A stretch of 64,000 bases of DNA from Cordylochernes scorpioides (GCA_030710605.1 CP092877.1:5938872-6002871), one strand, 5' to 3'. Shown: positions 1 to 11,846, numbered from the stretch's first letter. Numbers and translations: made by a program. Notes: generated by a model not told the origin, from the sequence alone.

Positions 1-194
1 ACAATGTCCAAGCTCTAGCTTGGATACCGTTACTTGGCTTATGAGTTGAACAGAATAGCAGCGAAGGGCATGCTTCGGATGCCGGCTTGTGGACCGAAAG
101 GTCTGGGTGGCCATCTGCTTCTAGGGTGTACCAACTGTGCTTAGGTGGGATCCTCCAGTTCTTGTTTATTTTTGTTTTGGCTACTGTTTCTATT

Positions 195-640
195 TCTTTA
201 AATGTAAGTTTATTTTTCTGTAGTAAGGGTTCTTTTGTGTATTTTTTCGCTAGCGCATCAGCAGCTTCATTGCCTTCAATGCTTACATGTAAGGGTATCC
301 ATTGAAGGTGAATTTTTGAGGTATTGAGAGTTTTTGAAGATAACCAATTATGTTCCTGCTTACTTTGTCTCTATGTTCCCTTGTGTGACTAAAGTGTTGT
401 ATGGCACTTCTACTATCAGTAAGAATCCATATATCGTGATGTTTAGTGTTTCTGATGGATTTTAAGGCTTCATAGATGGCTATAAGTTCGGATCTGAAGA
501 CTGAGCAAAAATCTGGGTTTGTTCTGTTTATTTTCTCATTTCTATTTGTGGTTTTAATGAGAGAGTCACTGTCAGTGTGTCCCAACTCGTCTCTGCTACC
601 ATCGGTATAGATAGTTATTACATTTTTAGGAATTTTATTA
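195..640 (-). pseudogene. RNase H domain of LINE A, frameshifted
   Basis: The minus-strand translation contains YTDGSRDE (first catalytic Asp of retroelement RNase H), then SELIAIYEAL (catalytic Glu helix), then LTDSRSAIQH (second Asp). After a frameshift near 290 it continues as WIPLHVSIEGNEAADALAK, the usual C-terminal RNase H block. The motif order and spacing are normal for LINE-encoded RNase H; the frameshift is what ends the longest open frame at about 283. Confidence 0.85.
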
Positions 641-1366
641 ATTATTTCTAATAATAATTGTTTTAAGTATTCTGGATTTTGGTATTGTTTGTTGGTGGGT
701 TTATTTAAAGTGGCATTAAAAATAATATTTTGTTAGTGATTCGCATGGAGATATTTTTTCTGCTAAATAATATTTTTCCACTTTATATTTTAAAAATCCA
801 TTTCTTTTGGCCAGGTGGAGAGGGCCTTCTTTTTTGAGTCTTATATTGGATTCCCAATTAAGTATGTAATTGAAAGTTCTGTGTTTGTTTTCATAACTCT
901 TGATTTTGTTTATATATTTTGGCAGATTGTAGCTTTTTCTATCCTTAAGGGCATAATGTCTGCCTCGTAAAGTACAATATTATTAGGGCAGGTATTTCGA
1001 AGACCTGTAATAATTCTAGCTGCATTTAGTTGTGTCCTTTCCAGTGATTTTAGATTTGTTTCAGATGCTGTACCATAGATTTGATATCCATATTCCAAGA
1101 TAGGTCTCATTAGAGATGTGTAAGTTAATTTTAGTGTTGTTGCTTCAGCTCCCCACTCTTCCTGAAATACATTTCAAGATTTTTAGTCGGTCTCTTCCTT
1201 TTCTAACAACTCCTTCAATATGTTTACTGGAGTTAAATGTCTGGATCCAGGGTGTAGCCGAGATATTTAGGATGTTTATTATATTGCAATTGTTATTCTT
1301 TCAGAATAATATTTGGTCTTATTTTGTATAGTTTCTTATCGGTTGTAAAAAGTCAGGTTTTAATTT

Positions 1367-2170
1367 TTAGGGGTTAAATTCTAATTTATATTTATTAGCA
1401 AATTTTTCTAGGTGGAGAAGAGTCTTGTTCAAATCTCTTTCATCTTTTTTCCAGTTAGTCTTGCTGCTCCATAGAATAATGTCATCAGCGAAAAGTCCAA
1501 TATTGGTTTTATGTGAAAAATTTTCTTCTATGCCTGCAATAAATAGGGTGAAGAGATTTGGGCTAAGGACTGATCCTTGTGGTAATCCTTGATACAATTT
1601 GAAGGTTTTAGATAGAGTGCCATTATATTTGACCCTGATGTATCTCTTTTTAAGGGAATCATTTATCCAAGTGATAGCTTTTCCATCAATTTTAAAATGT
1701 TTGTATAATTTTGCAAATAACTTGTTTTTCCATACCTTATCAAAAGCTTGTGTAAGGTCTAAAAAAGCAGTTATTGTGTGGTTAGTTGTTTTTCTGTTTT
1801 GTGCATCTTTTACCTTTTGTGTGAAAAATAAGAGTTGGTCTATTGTCCCATGTCCTTTCCTAAATCCATATTATTCTTCTGGTAAGAGACTTCTTGTGTT
1901 GGGGTGGTAGGTGAGTCGTCTGAGTATAATTTTTTCCATTAATTTTCAGCAAATACTTGTGAGGGAGATAGGTCGGTAGTTTTTTTGGGTCATCAGCAGA
2001 TTTGTCAAGTTTTTAAATGGGAATTATTGTGGCATTTTACAGTCTTGAGGCAATTTTCCAGTTTTCCAGGAGTTATTGAAAATAATAAGAAGTCTTTGTT
2101 TGCCAATTTAGCCCAAGTTTGATATCATTCGGCCATGGATTCCATCTGGCCCAGGAGTCTTGTTTAGGTC
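1367..2170 (-). pseudogene. Reverse transcriptase domain of LINE A
   Basis: Reading on the minus strand from about 2170 gives KTPGPDGIHG (RT block 1-2 region), YRPISLTS, then AFLDLTQAFDKVW (first catalytic Asp), GLPQGSVLSPNLF (block B', template grip) and LFADDIILW (the catalytic FADD form of YxDD). This is a complete series of LINE reverse transcriptase blocks. In-frame stops and shifts (near 2130, 2040 and 1860) break the frame. The longest surviving piece is 76 residues at 1367-1597. A thumb-like piece at 910-1110 has the common LINE pattern RPILEYG..IYG. Confidence 0.88.
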
Positions 2171-2826
2171 AGTGTTTTCTAATGCATAAGCTAGCTCTTT
2201 CATTATGTTTTTTTTCATGGAAAATATTATGAGTGCTGGTGACATTTTTACAGTCATGAATAATTCTTCGGGCCTTTGTTTCAACCTTGATTTTACTACT
2301 TATTTGATATGAATTACCTGAAAGATTGGCAGCAATTTTGTCATTAGTTGCTGGTGTACCATCTGTATTCTTAATCATATTAGTTTTTTCGGTTTGTGAC
2401 TGGGATCTGTCAATTTGTTTTGCCAAATTCCAAAGTTTTGTATTTGGGTTTCTTGGGTTAAGGTTTTCACAAGTTTGTTTCCATTTTTCCCTTTTCACAT
2501 TTACGTATAATCTTTTTATTTTTGCATTCACAATGTTCAGTTCAGTTCTACAATTTGTTTGGTTTTGGGTGCTCTTTTTTGTAGTTCATTTCCTTTAGTT
2601 ATAAGTGTTTGAATATTTATTGCCTGGTGTGTATAATTTGGAATCCATTTCTTAATATTACCTCTTGGTATTGAAACTGTGGCTGCTTTAATAATGGTGT
2701 TTTCGAAAGATATCCAATTAGCCTTTTTGAAGTTCCAGATTTTTTCTTAATTGAGCTGGGTTTGGTCTTGGTGCTAATTTCTATCAAATTAGGCAAATGA
2801 TCACTTACAATACTTTTTAATATTTG

Positions 2827-3246
2827 CTATTTGCATTTGTGGAAAATGTCAGGATAGTAAAAGCTTATATCAAGGGCTTGTGCAGTATTATAGCTGTATG
2901 AATGATGGGTAGGATTTCCATCATTTAAGCAAATGATGGCATTGTCGTCAAATATGTTTGAAAGTATTTTGCCTCTTGGGTTTGGCGTGGAACATCCCCA
3001 TAGTTGATGTTTGGCATTAAGGTCACCTACAATAAGAGTTGTCTGTAAGAAATTGAGCCATTGTTCCATCGTCAATAAGTGTATTGTTTGGAGGGTGATA
3101 CATATTGTATATGTTGATGGCTTGGTTTAGATTGAGGTAGACTTTGATATCTTGGGCTTCGAGGTCTAATGTGTTTGAAATATTAACGGCTATGTCCTCA
3201 TAGTACAAATTATTGATTAAAAATGCTAGGCCACCCCCTTTAACAG
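2827..3246 (-). pseudogene. Endonuclease domain fragment of LINE A
   Basis: Two overlapping minus-strand frames (3208-3023 and 3075-2827) together give the C-terminal half of an exonuclease-endonuclease-phosphatase fold: GGGLAFLI, IYNMYHPPN, then LIVGDLNAKHQLWG with the catalytic GDxNA motif, and later TAQALDISF, equivalent to the conserved LDL/LDI block. A frameshift near 3040 separates the halves. The N-terminal half is absent because the element is joined to LINE B at about 3246. Confidence 0.82.
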
Positions 3247-3955
3247 CATATACAGATGGATCTTCAGACCTTACCCTGAGTTATGGAGGGGCCGGAATTA
3301 ACATAATACTGCAAGATGCCTTAACCAACCATCCCTGCATCAAGCAGAAGGAAATTTAATATACAGCGACTCCATATTCGCTCTAGAAGCAATTCAGAAG
3401 GGCAATACTAAAATCACACGGAAAATACACTCGTTACTTACCCAACTGGAACCATTGGAGAATAACTGCATTCTACAATGGATCCCTGCCCATGCTGGGA
3501 TCGGGGGTAATGAAATGGCATCTGAATTGGCAAAGGAAGCCAGAAAGTTGAGCCAAAGGAAAGAACAAATGTCATTATTTGACGCTGATTCTTTGTCAAA
3601 ATACAAGATAATTAAACAATAAATAAGAAAATATCAAAATGCGAAATAAACTCTGAGAGAAAAATGACAAAAACTATAATAAGACTTAGAACAAAACACT
3701 ATAAAGGAATGACAATACACCCAGATGGCATAATAACCTATAGGACATGCAACAATTGTCCTGGTGTGGAACTTACACCTACCCACATATTCTCATAGCC
3801 AGCAATGGCCGCAGCCTTGCAGAAATTTGACATAGACCCAGAGCAGCAGCTTTACACACCCAAGATAGTGGACATTGCTGCTGCTGTGATGGAGATGCAT
3901 GGATACATCTGAGGCTCTTTATTGGACACGACAACAACAACGGCATTCCAGAGTA
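3246..3955 (+). pseudogene. 3' end of a second LINE (LINE B): RNase H and zinc knuckle
   Basis: The plus strand gives AYTDGSSD (first RNase H Asp), a gap, IYSDSIFALEAI, and WIPAHAGIGGNEMASELAKEA, followed by a C-terminal tail with a CxxC...H...C knuckle-like block (TCNNCPGVELTPTHIF). It ends in a short Thr/Asn-rich stretch. This is the 3' portion of a Jockey-type ORF2, truncated at its 5' end exactly where LINE A starts on the other strand, so the two elements stand head to head. An in-frame stop at about 3355 and others make it non-functional. Confidence 0.82.
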
Positions 3956-4578
3956 AAATAAATTATCAGAGATAGATACATATTTTTCAAATGAATTAAA
4001 ATGAATATAATCGATACTGAGAGAGAGTTGAATTAAAAAAAAATATTAGAAATTTATTATCTTCGGAAACACAAGCCGTATCTAAAATATTATTTTTTTT
4101 TTTGCTACATGTTTGAATTTGCATTTACCTATTTTACATATCTCTGATTGTATTTAAAAATTGTTAACCAATTCTTCATACTTTTGGCGAAGTGGTGTTT
4201 TATTAATTTGTTATTTGATGTTATTAGGGTTCTTTCCTGGTATTCAAAAAGGAAAAATACGTGTCGATCAGTTATATTTTTCAATTTATCAAACAATTTG
4301 GCCGCTGAATCTCTGATTCTGGTAGTGCGCCATCTGGCGAATAAAATTGTAACTAAAATCAATTTCGAATTTTTCATTATTTGCCATAAAAAATCCCATT
4401 GCATCCTGAACACAATGGTGTTTACCGCATTGCTCTAGCGCAAATATTCGCGGAGTTATTAATTTTTAAAGTTGTGCGGGACTTTTGGATCACCCTGTAT
4501 ATCAACCTTTCATAAGAAACAAAATGTAAAAATATATAAAACAAAACAATGATATGCAAATATCTCGAGGTATGCGAC
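3956..4578. other. Left flank, no gene seen
   Basis: AT-rich sequence. The two open frames here (4129-4413 minus, 4148-4438 plus) overlap on opposite strands and have no recognisable domain. The segment 4473-4500 ends in CACCCTGTATA, which resembles the terminal repeat of mariner-like elements, but I found no matching inverted end nearby, so this is only a hint. Confidence 0.4.
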
Positions 4579-4929
4579 ACTTTTTATTTATAATTTTCTT
4601 AAAATGTGTTGAACATACAATTCGGTTTAGCTTTATATGCATTTTTCTAATTGAAAATATATACATTTTAGAATTAAGGCAAAATTCAACAATGGGGATT
4701 TTTTTATATTCAAAGTGAGATCATTTTTCTCCACTGTGGTACATCTAATGAAACTCTAAGCAGGATAATAATATTTTTCTTAAATACTTTGGATGGTATT
4801 TGTAACTACTGAAAAATAAACTTTGTAATGGCCAAGTCAGAATATTCACGATTTTTTTGTAAGTTAAAATATATTTTCAAAATTATTTGCGAGATAATGG
4901 AGTAATATACCGGGGTATATAGGGGAAAA

Positions 4930-5530
4930 TTAAATTCGAGGAAAACACACACATCTGAGAAATAAAACCGGATTATCGCGAAATAAATTACCGATTCCAG
5001 TGGGAATCAACGGTCCATGAAGCAGCGGGGATGTATCGCTATCAGTTGCTGCGTTTGTCAAATGCCTCTCCCAACTTCTGATTAGGTGGAGGACAGGGAG
5101 CCATCTCGATGGATCCTGGATAGACACGACTTACCAGAGACCCTTTTGTTTCAAATTAAAAACATTCTGGATGAAATGAAGCGTACCTATTTTTCTTTTT
5201 AGATTTCCTTGACATCTTAAAGCATACTTGGGGTTTCACATCGTATATGGTGATTTTAGACTTTGTATTCTCTTTAGAAAATGTACTAAATTACTATATT
5301 TCTATACTATACTATATTTCTTGCCCGTACTCCGTCATTACGTCTTTTTCCACTCTTTTGAAAGGTCCCGCTCCACCTCGCCCACACACCAATCCTCGTC
5401 GCGCCATGGGGAGCCACACGTGGGCCATCCTCCCGCATCTGGATTCCACCCATTTTCCCCAACTTTACTTCTCTTAGTTGCCGCAGTGGCAGGCTCTGGT
5501 TGCGAGTGAAATAGGTAAATAATTTTCAAA
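4930..5530 (-). other. GC-richer segment conserved in both arms, function unknown
   Basis: A stretch of clearly higher GC than its surroundings, matched at 61220-61819 on the other arm. On the minus strand it has two short open frames, 65 residues (4930-5127) and 63 residues (5338-5529, Trp/Gly/Glu-rich). The first is identical in the two arms; the second has a few amino-acid changes. I recognise no domain. It could be a remnant of a retrotransposon reading frame or non-coding element sequence. Confidence 0.35.
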
Positions 5531-5625
5531 TTAGAAGCCTGAAAACTTTCCTATAAGGTTTTAGAGATTCAACTCTAAATACTATTAAAATTTCAGCCAA
5601 ATTAGTTAACTCTGATTGGAGGTTC

Positions 5626-6068
5626 TATGAAAAACCTATGTTGTGAGACTTGCATGACAGCAAAGACTGTGGTTGAAGGTTCTACGAAGAACCCGGTGTT
5701 GTGAGGCTCGTGTGACAGCAAAGACTGTGGTTGAAGGTTTTATGAAGAACCCGGTGTTGTGAGACTTGTATGACAGCAAAGAATGTGGCTGAAGTTTCCA
5801 AGAAGAACACGGTGTTGTGAGCCTCGTGTGACAGCAAAGACTGTGATTGGAAGTTCTAAGAAGAACCCGGTGTTGTGAGGCTCGTGTGACAGCAAAGACT
5901 GTGATTGAAGGTTCTATGAAGAACCCGGTGTTGTGAGCCTCGTGTGACAGCAAAGACTGTGATTGAAGGTTCTATGAAGAACCAGGTGTTGTGAGGCTCG
6001 TGTGACAGCAAAGACTGTGATTGGAAGTTCTAAGAAGAACCCGATGTTGTGAGGCTCGTGTGACAGCA
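5626..6068 (-). repeat. 58-bp minisatellite, short allele (about 7-8 copies)
   Basis: Tandem units with period 58: CGTGTGACAGC recurs at 5883, 5941 and 5999. Each unit contains GTGACAGCAAAGACTGTG and AGAACCCGGTGTTGTGAG. Because 58 is not a multiple of 3 the frame rotates, so the translated repeats (ASQHRVLLRT and similar) are not a protein. The matching array at 60036-61130 has about 19 copies. Confidence 0.95.
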
Positions 6069-6420
6069 AGAATTGAAGGCAGGTCCCACAGGGCAAAAGG
6101 CCAGAAGCCCTGCGATCAATGGAAAGAGAGAGAGAGGCCAGGTAGCTGCCGCTATAAATCTTTGCCATTTAACTTTAACTAATGGCCAGCCTAAGTAAAA
6201 CAAAGCGCCAGCCTCCGTCTCGATGGTGGAACCAAGATAGATGGGCTCCGTACACATTATTGGGATCGGAAATGAAAATGTAGCATTATGCGAAATGCAT
6301 GTTCCGCGCTCTTTTATTATGATACATCCCCTGGGTATTTTCTTCCTGATCTTGGAGGCCCACTCGGCGGGGAGTGGCAGAATAGAGCTCTTCCTTCACA
6401 TCTTAATCAACAAATAGATC
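6069..6420 (-). other. Conserved GC-rich segment next to the 58-bp array
   Basis: This segment is shared with 59690-60035 in the other arm and has a higher GC content. Short minus-strand open frames share LGSTIETEAGALFYLGWPL with the right arm, but I cannot assign a family. A short GA run differs in length between the arms. It may be the flank of the element from which the minisatellite expanded. Confidence 0.35.
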
Positions 6421-7145
6421 ATCCATAGATATACATAGCATCTGGCGGATGATGAAGACATTTCAGTTTTTATGCACATTAACTTCTCTTTAACGTAATT
6501 ATGTATATAAAGTTGTATAATGATATTATACACACACACGGGGCGACCAATTAATACTCTGAAACCAAGCACTATATAACGTAAAACTCGGTATTTCGAA
6601 AATAATTTATCTTTTCACATTCAAAATATTTTAAAATCAAAATTTATAAAACGCAAAAATCTATTTTGAAAATTAAATTCTTAGAACATCTTTAATATAT
6701 AGAACATTTTTACATCCAAACTCTTCATAGCAACATCTCGCAGTAGAGAATTTCTCAATCGTCTGATTCCAAGTAATGTTTCTATGAATCTCATACCTCT
6801 CTGACAATATGGTCCCAAGTCCATTAAAATAAACAAAATACCAGAAATCTACCAGATATTCAATGCTGCATTCAGGGTTGAATTTCTTATTTTTTAAAAG
6901 CGTTTCAATATAATGAACTTTGATCTTGAATAATCAAAAACTCCTTTCACCATATAATTTCGTCGAAATATATATTTTTTTACATTTTTATTTTCTCCGG
7001 GGAAATATTCTGTGATTCCTTTGAGATCCCGCGCTTCCATTAAATTGGCTTGATCAATATAAATTTGCAGAATACATTCATTTGTATCTAAGGAACTATA
7101 GATTGTTGACACTTATTCCATATTTTTCTAATTTTGAGATCAGAC

Positions 7146-7335
7146 TTTTAAATTTTTATAAATTCAATAGCCACATCTATTGATAAAATTTGTAACGAAT
7201 ATATTTACTGGCAATGTGTTTCTTAATATAATATATTCCAACATTATATATACAAACCTTACTGCAATGATACAATTTATTGAATGGGAGGCTTGGATCA
7301 TCAGTGGTGAACGCTCTCACGGTCGCGACCATACA
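7146..7335 (-). repeat. Fold-back family A remnant with degenerate hammerhead-like core
   Basis: The segment has the family A tail (CATCTATTGATAAAATTTG), then ACTGGCAATGTGTTTCTT, then CCTTACTGCAATGATA and a core resembling the reverse-order hammerhead described at 17961-18026. In this copy the helix sequences are damaged (GCTCTCAC against GGGAGGC). The right-arm copy is at 58640-58960 and is also incomplete. It predates the arm duplication. Confidence 0.6.
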
Positions 7336-7649
7336 AAGTAAATGATATTTGAAATAAAGAACGCCTCCGGACAAAGGAAAGAGATATTATAGCTTAAGAC
7401 ATTTTTTTGCTGTTCAAGGAGATATATTTTAAATATAATATGGAGATATTTTGTGTTATAAAAGGCTTCCAGGATTAGATTTTGATATTTATTTCCAATA
7501 TTATTATCCTCTACTACTACCTAGAAACGTTTATAACATAAAAACTCAATAGTAATAACAGAAAAATAGATCTCAAGACCACAGTACAAAACATCTTTTC
7601 TGAACTATAATATGCCTTCCGTTTACCTAGATTTGATCTTCATTATTAT

Positions 7650-8122
7650 TGTTACGTCGTACCCGGACGCTATTCGTGTACTTTGTCTACGCAGGATGCC
7701 ACAAAGATACACATGCGAGTTCGAAGGGATTGCAGCTAAAGTTAGCGCTTTATTGTATCTCTCTTTACAAAAGGAATACAACAGTGGGACTTGCCTTCGA
7801 CCTCCCCGTCAGAAGAATCCTTGGCGCCGTGGACGTCCTCTTGTGAAGCGTTCCGCTCCACACTATACACATACAGCCTGGACTACACCGCCTTGTAGAT
7901 CGCTCCGATGTCAGTCTCTCCTGGTACCGCTTTACAGGATCATCCACACCCCCGGGGGCTAGTCGCCACGTCTTCTTCTCGCCGCAGATGTAACCAGACT
8001 CTGTCCTCCCCCACACAGGAACGCTGTTTTTAGCGCCTACCACATGGCAGCGGAGGCCGCTAGAGTCCACCCCTCTTTCCCCAACTTTACTCTGGTATCT
8101 TGGCCTTGTAGTCAACGTTACA
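7650..8122. mobile_element. Solo LTR, Gypsy-like, left arm only
   Basis: A 473-bp GC-rich block that starts TGTTACGTCG and ends CAACGTTACA, giving the TG...CA ends and short inverted termini of an LTR. It is flanked by the 4-bp direct repeat TTAT (7646-7649 and 8123-8126). The right arm lacks the block and shows one uninterrupted ATAATAATAATGAAG at about 58360-58378, which is the empty site. Solo LTRs arise by LTR-LTR recombination. The open frames inside it (7612-7962, 7765-8115) are incidental. Confidence 0.85.
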
Positions 8123-8744
8123 TTATTATATTTTTATACATTCACAATTTTTTAAAGTTTCAACTCATTTGAAAATTGCCTATTTACCGTATAACCACAT
8201 GTTTTAACTATTTATATTCTTGTCATATTCTGTTTAGAATTTATATCATATATGACTGGTTTTTATTTTAATGATCTCTCTTAAGCGTAGTAAGTCATAT
8301 ATGCCAATAGTTGGTGAATAGTCGATATTTACATAGTTCGAGATCCCATTCTTATAGTTGCATAACAAAGGTTGATAGAAAACAATCCTAACTTTAAGTG
8401 ATATAGATAAATGTGCGAGAAAACAACTCCCAAAAACGTGTAACGACAAAACGATACACGGAAATTAAGATCCGAACTACGTCGGGCCAACGTAAGCCTT
8501 CCATATCGTGAATCAGAAATTGCCTTAATTATTCTGACGGAAGATCTCTGAGTAGAAAAGTCTTCGGATAAATTTTCGAGTAAGATAAAAAGAATAACTT
8601 CATTATATTCACCTATTTTAAGGAGAAATCATTGAAATATCAAATAATTTTAGATTTATCACAATTTGCTTATACATATTCAGATATAAAATATATTTTT
8701 TACACATTTAATTGAAAACGTATTCCAATTTTATTGCATCAACC

Positions 8745-9365
8745 TAGATAGATAGAGGTACCTTAACATTTGTTGGGGCTCAAAGTAGGTAAAGCAAGGG
8801 AAATAATTTACAAAACAAAGGCATTGTTTTGAAGGCTTTGCAAAATTAATTCATAAAATTGATTAAGGTTGCTTAATTAGAAGTTTCTGGAAGCGTTTTG
8901 AAACATTTTCTTATTTTTAATGAAGAGAGGATGGAAGTCACTATTATATAAGTGGATTAAAAATTGCGTCCAGTAAACTATTCTATTCTCAATTAACTTG
9001 TACCATATTATTCAGGAGGTAAAATGGGCTTAGAGTGATTTTATCATCGTTTGGGAATTTTTCGCTTCCCTGATCTTCCATAGGCAAAATAAACTTAAGC
9101 CTGAGAGAGAAAATTTATTCTAAGAAATTTCGAAAACTGAAAATTCTATTAAATTTTAATGACTTTTATGAAAGAATAAATATTATGAATTTATTTTTTT
9201 CAATATTTCACTACAATAAGATTTGTTATTATTAGGAACAACATGAAGTTAATGTATAAAATGAAAATATGTTTGCTTATGATCTTATATTAATATTAAT
9301 GAGAAATATGTAGCCTATGATTAAAATACGGGGCTTCAAAGTTTAAGTGTTATATATAAATGTGT
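8745..9365. repeat. Near-identical block between the arms
   Basis: No gene. Compared by eye with 57125-57745 on the other arm, this 600-bp stretch shows only one or two differences, whereas flanking stretches differ by several percent. Local gene conversion between arms or local constraint are the possible reasons. Confidence 0.6.
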
Positions 9366-9483
9366 TTGCTTTATTCATTGTTTTCTAAATATGTATTATA
9401 AGATAAATGAGAGAACATTTATCAAATTCAACATCTTAACGCCATGATAAAGACTATGTAATAAAATTATAACGCGTTATATA

Positions 9484-10681
9484 AGGTGCGGCAGATATTT
9501 GAGAACAAAATGATGCTTAGTGAAAAAAATTGATCGACAAATAAAAAATGTAATTTATTACATATTAAATTTCATATATATTAACATATACACCTATTAC
9601 ACGCATCAGCGGCAATAACAGCTTCTAGACTCTGTCGAAACCGACTGCAGGCAGTGATGAGATGGGTCTTGGGAATGTTTGCCATTGCATCCACTATAGC
9701 AGCTCTGAGAGCTGCAACTGTTGTGGGAATGACTATTGGAGTCCCTCTCAACTACGCCCCACACGTAATAGTCTGGCGGATTGACATCTGGTGAGCTGGG
9801 GTCAAACGTTAGATGTGACATGGTCGTGAAGATTCTCGGTCATCCATTCTTGCGTTGTTCTGGCTGTATGAGATGGTGCTGAGTCTTGTTGAAAAACATA
9901 CGGCCTCCCACGCGCTACAATAGCGATCCAAGGCTTGACAACTATGGCTAACACCTCGGTGTAACCACGGCATTGACTCTGGCATCTGTAGTAAAGAAAT
10001 GTGGAGACATCACATCACCTTCACTACTAACAACACCAGGAGCCATCAATGATGCTGGAAATTTGGTATGCATGGCCATAGGTTCCATTAGTCTCCTGGT
10101 CCTGAACAAAGTTATTCTCGTCTGAGAAAACATATCGTTCCTCGCTCCTCGGGATGTTTGAGCTTATTCAAAAGGCGCTTGGCTCTGGTCAACGGTTCAC
10201 CTTGGTTCTTTCGGACATGAACTGTTCTCTCCGCATTAAGTATGATTTGTGACGGAGGTTTTCGTGAACCACACGTCGGATGATAGCCTCATCAACCTGC
10301 AGCTCTCTAGCGAGTGTCCTCATTGACTTTCCAGGGTTCTCATCGATGGCATCTTGGACACGGCTTATAAAGTTTGGTGTCCTGATTCTGTCAGAACGTC
10401 GACAATGTCGTTTACTTTGGGACACTTCTGCCACATCACACTTTGCAGCTTCCAATTCTCTCCGAAATTTGAAAGCAAATGATCAAGCGACTTTGAAGAA
10501 AGCAGCAGTTTCTGAATCGGTGTGTCCCCCAGCCGAGAAGACAAATAATGGAAAGTTTTTCATTTCTTGTGTAAGAGTAGGTTCTACCATGTCTACCTGC
10601 AACAGAAATAAAACTATGTTACTCTTACACACAGGGAAGTGTGGCACCTATATTGTTTGTTCTCAAATAGCTGCCGTACCC
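9484..10681 (-). mobile_element. Mariner/Tc1-like DNA transposon, left-arm copy
   Basis: The element has terminal inverted repeats (AGGTGCGGCAGATATTTGAG at the left end, and the complement of GGGTACGGCAGCTATTTGAG at the right end) next to TA dinucleotides, the target of this superfamily. It contains a broken transposase on the minus strand. The right arm has the homologous copy at 55675-57005, so insertion preceded the inverted duplication. Confidence 0.9.
9606..10455 (-). pseudogene. Broken mariner-like transposase
   Basis: Three minus-strand pieces in different frames make up the protein. The first, 10455-10189 (88 residues), is the N-terminal DNA-binding region with IRTPNFISRVQ and MRTLARELQVDEAIIRRVV, a helix-turn-helix. 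The second, 10133-9948, spans the central core (MHTKFPASLM, VVSSEGDVMSPHFF). The third, 9821-9606, begins with SPDVNPPDYYVWGVVE, the block of the third catalytic Asp. At least two frameshifts separate them, so the protein is not functional. Residues after GVVERDSNSHS are out of frame relative to the family. Confidence 0.88.
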
Positions 10682-10688
10682 TATCACT

Positions 10689-11673
10689 TCTTATATATAA
10701 AAGTGAATGTCTGTTGTCTGTTTCGCGATAAACTCAAAAACTACTGAACCAATTGGTATCAAAATTTACATGTCGCTTTTTATAAACCTGTGGAATATTT
10801 TCGGCTACATTTTGATTAGTATTTTTGGCTATTTATTTTTTTCATTTGAAGAACTTTTTTACGCGGAGTAAATACGAGGCGAAGCAACAACACCAGGCGA
10901 ATTAAGCGACAAATGTACGTTCTGCGTTTTTTATTTTTTTTTCAAGTTGCTGGCGTACTTTTTTCTTTTAATATCTTTTATACGAGAGAGAGAGTGTTAC
11001 CTTTTTTACAAAATTATTGAGTATTGAGAAAGAAATTTATATTACTAACTAAGTTACGGTGGTAAGTGCACACAATGCAATTAAAAAAAAAAAAACTTTA
11101 CAAAATTAGCGTTACTGTGTGTAAATAATGGCTTTCGTATTATTATTATTTTTTTTGTTCTGGCCTTTGTTTTTTATCTCCTTTTAAAAAATATCGTTTA
11201 AAATGCAGTCGCAGTCATTATTATAAAACACGTATGTTTACCTAATTTCCATGTTCCCTTTTATTTTTTACAGAAAAATATTTGCATGCCAGTATTTCGG
11301 ATTAATTTTTTTTATAAACCTATTTTTTCTTATTCTTACTGAGAAAAGGGCATCGCAGTCAAGATCCATCGCAGTCACTCACACAACTCTCTCAATTTCA
11401 AGGGTTAATGCGCTGGGGCGGGTACCTCGGGGGTTGGGTGGAAAAGCTGCCATCTATTTAAAGTATATTGATTTTGAAACAACGAAATGGATTGAAAAAA
11501 ATAATTAAATCAAATACCTAAACACTAATATAATAAAATTTTTGCCTATGGTTTATGTGTTATTTCTGTATTGCTATTCTATGGCACTTCTACTATTTAT
11601 GTTTGATGTAATTTCAGTATGAAGGAAATTGCATTCGGGGTAAATCTCGGGCGAAGCCGGGGCATTCGTCTAG
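10689..11673 (+). mobile_element. Non-autonomous Helitron (left-arm copy)
   Basis: It starts TCTTATATATAAAAGTGAATG, a typical Helitron 5' end, and ends with a short GC hairpin (CTCGGGCGAAGCCGGGG) about 10 nt before CTAG followed by T, the Helitron 3' signature. It contains no coding sequence. It lies directly next to the mariner copy. The right-arm copy (54037-55660, reverse orientation) has a further Helitron inserted in it. Confidence 0.8.
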
Positions 11674-11846
11674 TGTATTATAATATATACAACATATGTT
11701 ACGGAAGAGTTGCCAGAAGAAGCACCTTTTCCTTTAATTTTACATCAGAACGAAGCACTATGTATCAACCTATTAAACATCTTCACTAGTGATGATAATG
11801 GATGAGCGACAGCACATGTTTTGGAAATTTCAGAAAAAAAGGCCAA

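Larger units (their letters stand above)
1..3246 (-). mobile_element. Degraded non-LTR retrotransposon (LINE A), Jockey/I-like
   Basis: Reading the minus strand from 3246 towards 1 gives, in order, part of an apurinic-type endonuclease, a reverse transcriptase, a thumb-like region (about 910-1110) and an RNase H domain. This is the domain order of I/Jockey-type non-LTR elements that carry RNase H. Frameshifts and stops interrupt every domain, so it cannot encode an active protein. The 5' part of the endonuclease is missing where it meets LINE B at about 3246, and the 3' end lies beyond the window start. It is outside the large inverted repeat. Confidence 0.85.

Noticed and set aside
4129..4438. 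Overlapping 94- and 96-residue frames
   Set aside because: They lie on opposite strands of the same AT-rich DNA with no domain.
7612..7962. 116-residue frame in a GC-rich block
   Set aside because: It starts outside and runs through the solo LTR, and a second frame of equal length exists on the other strand.
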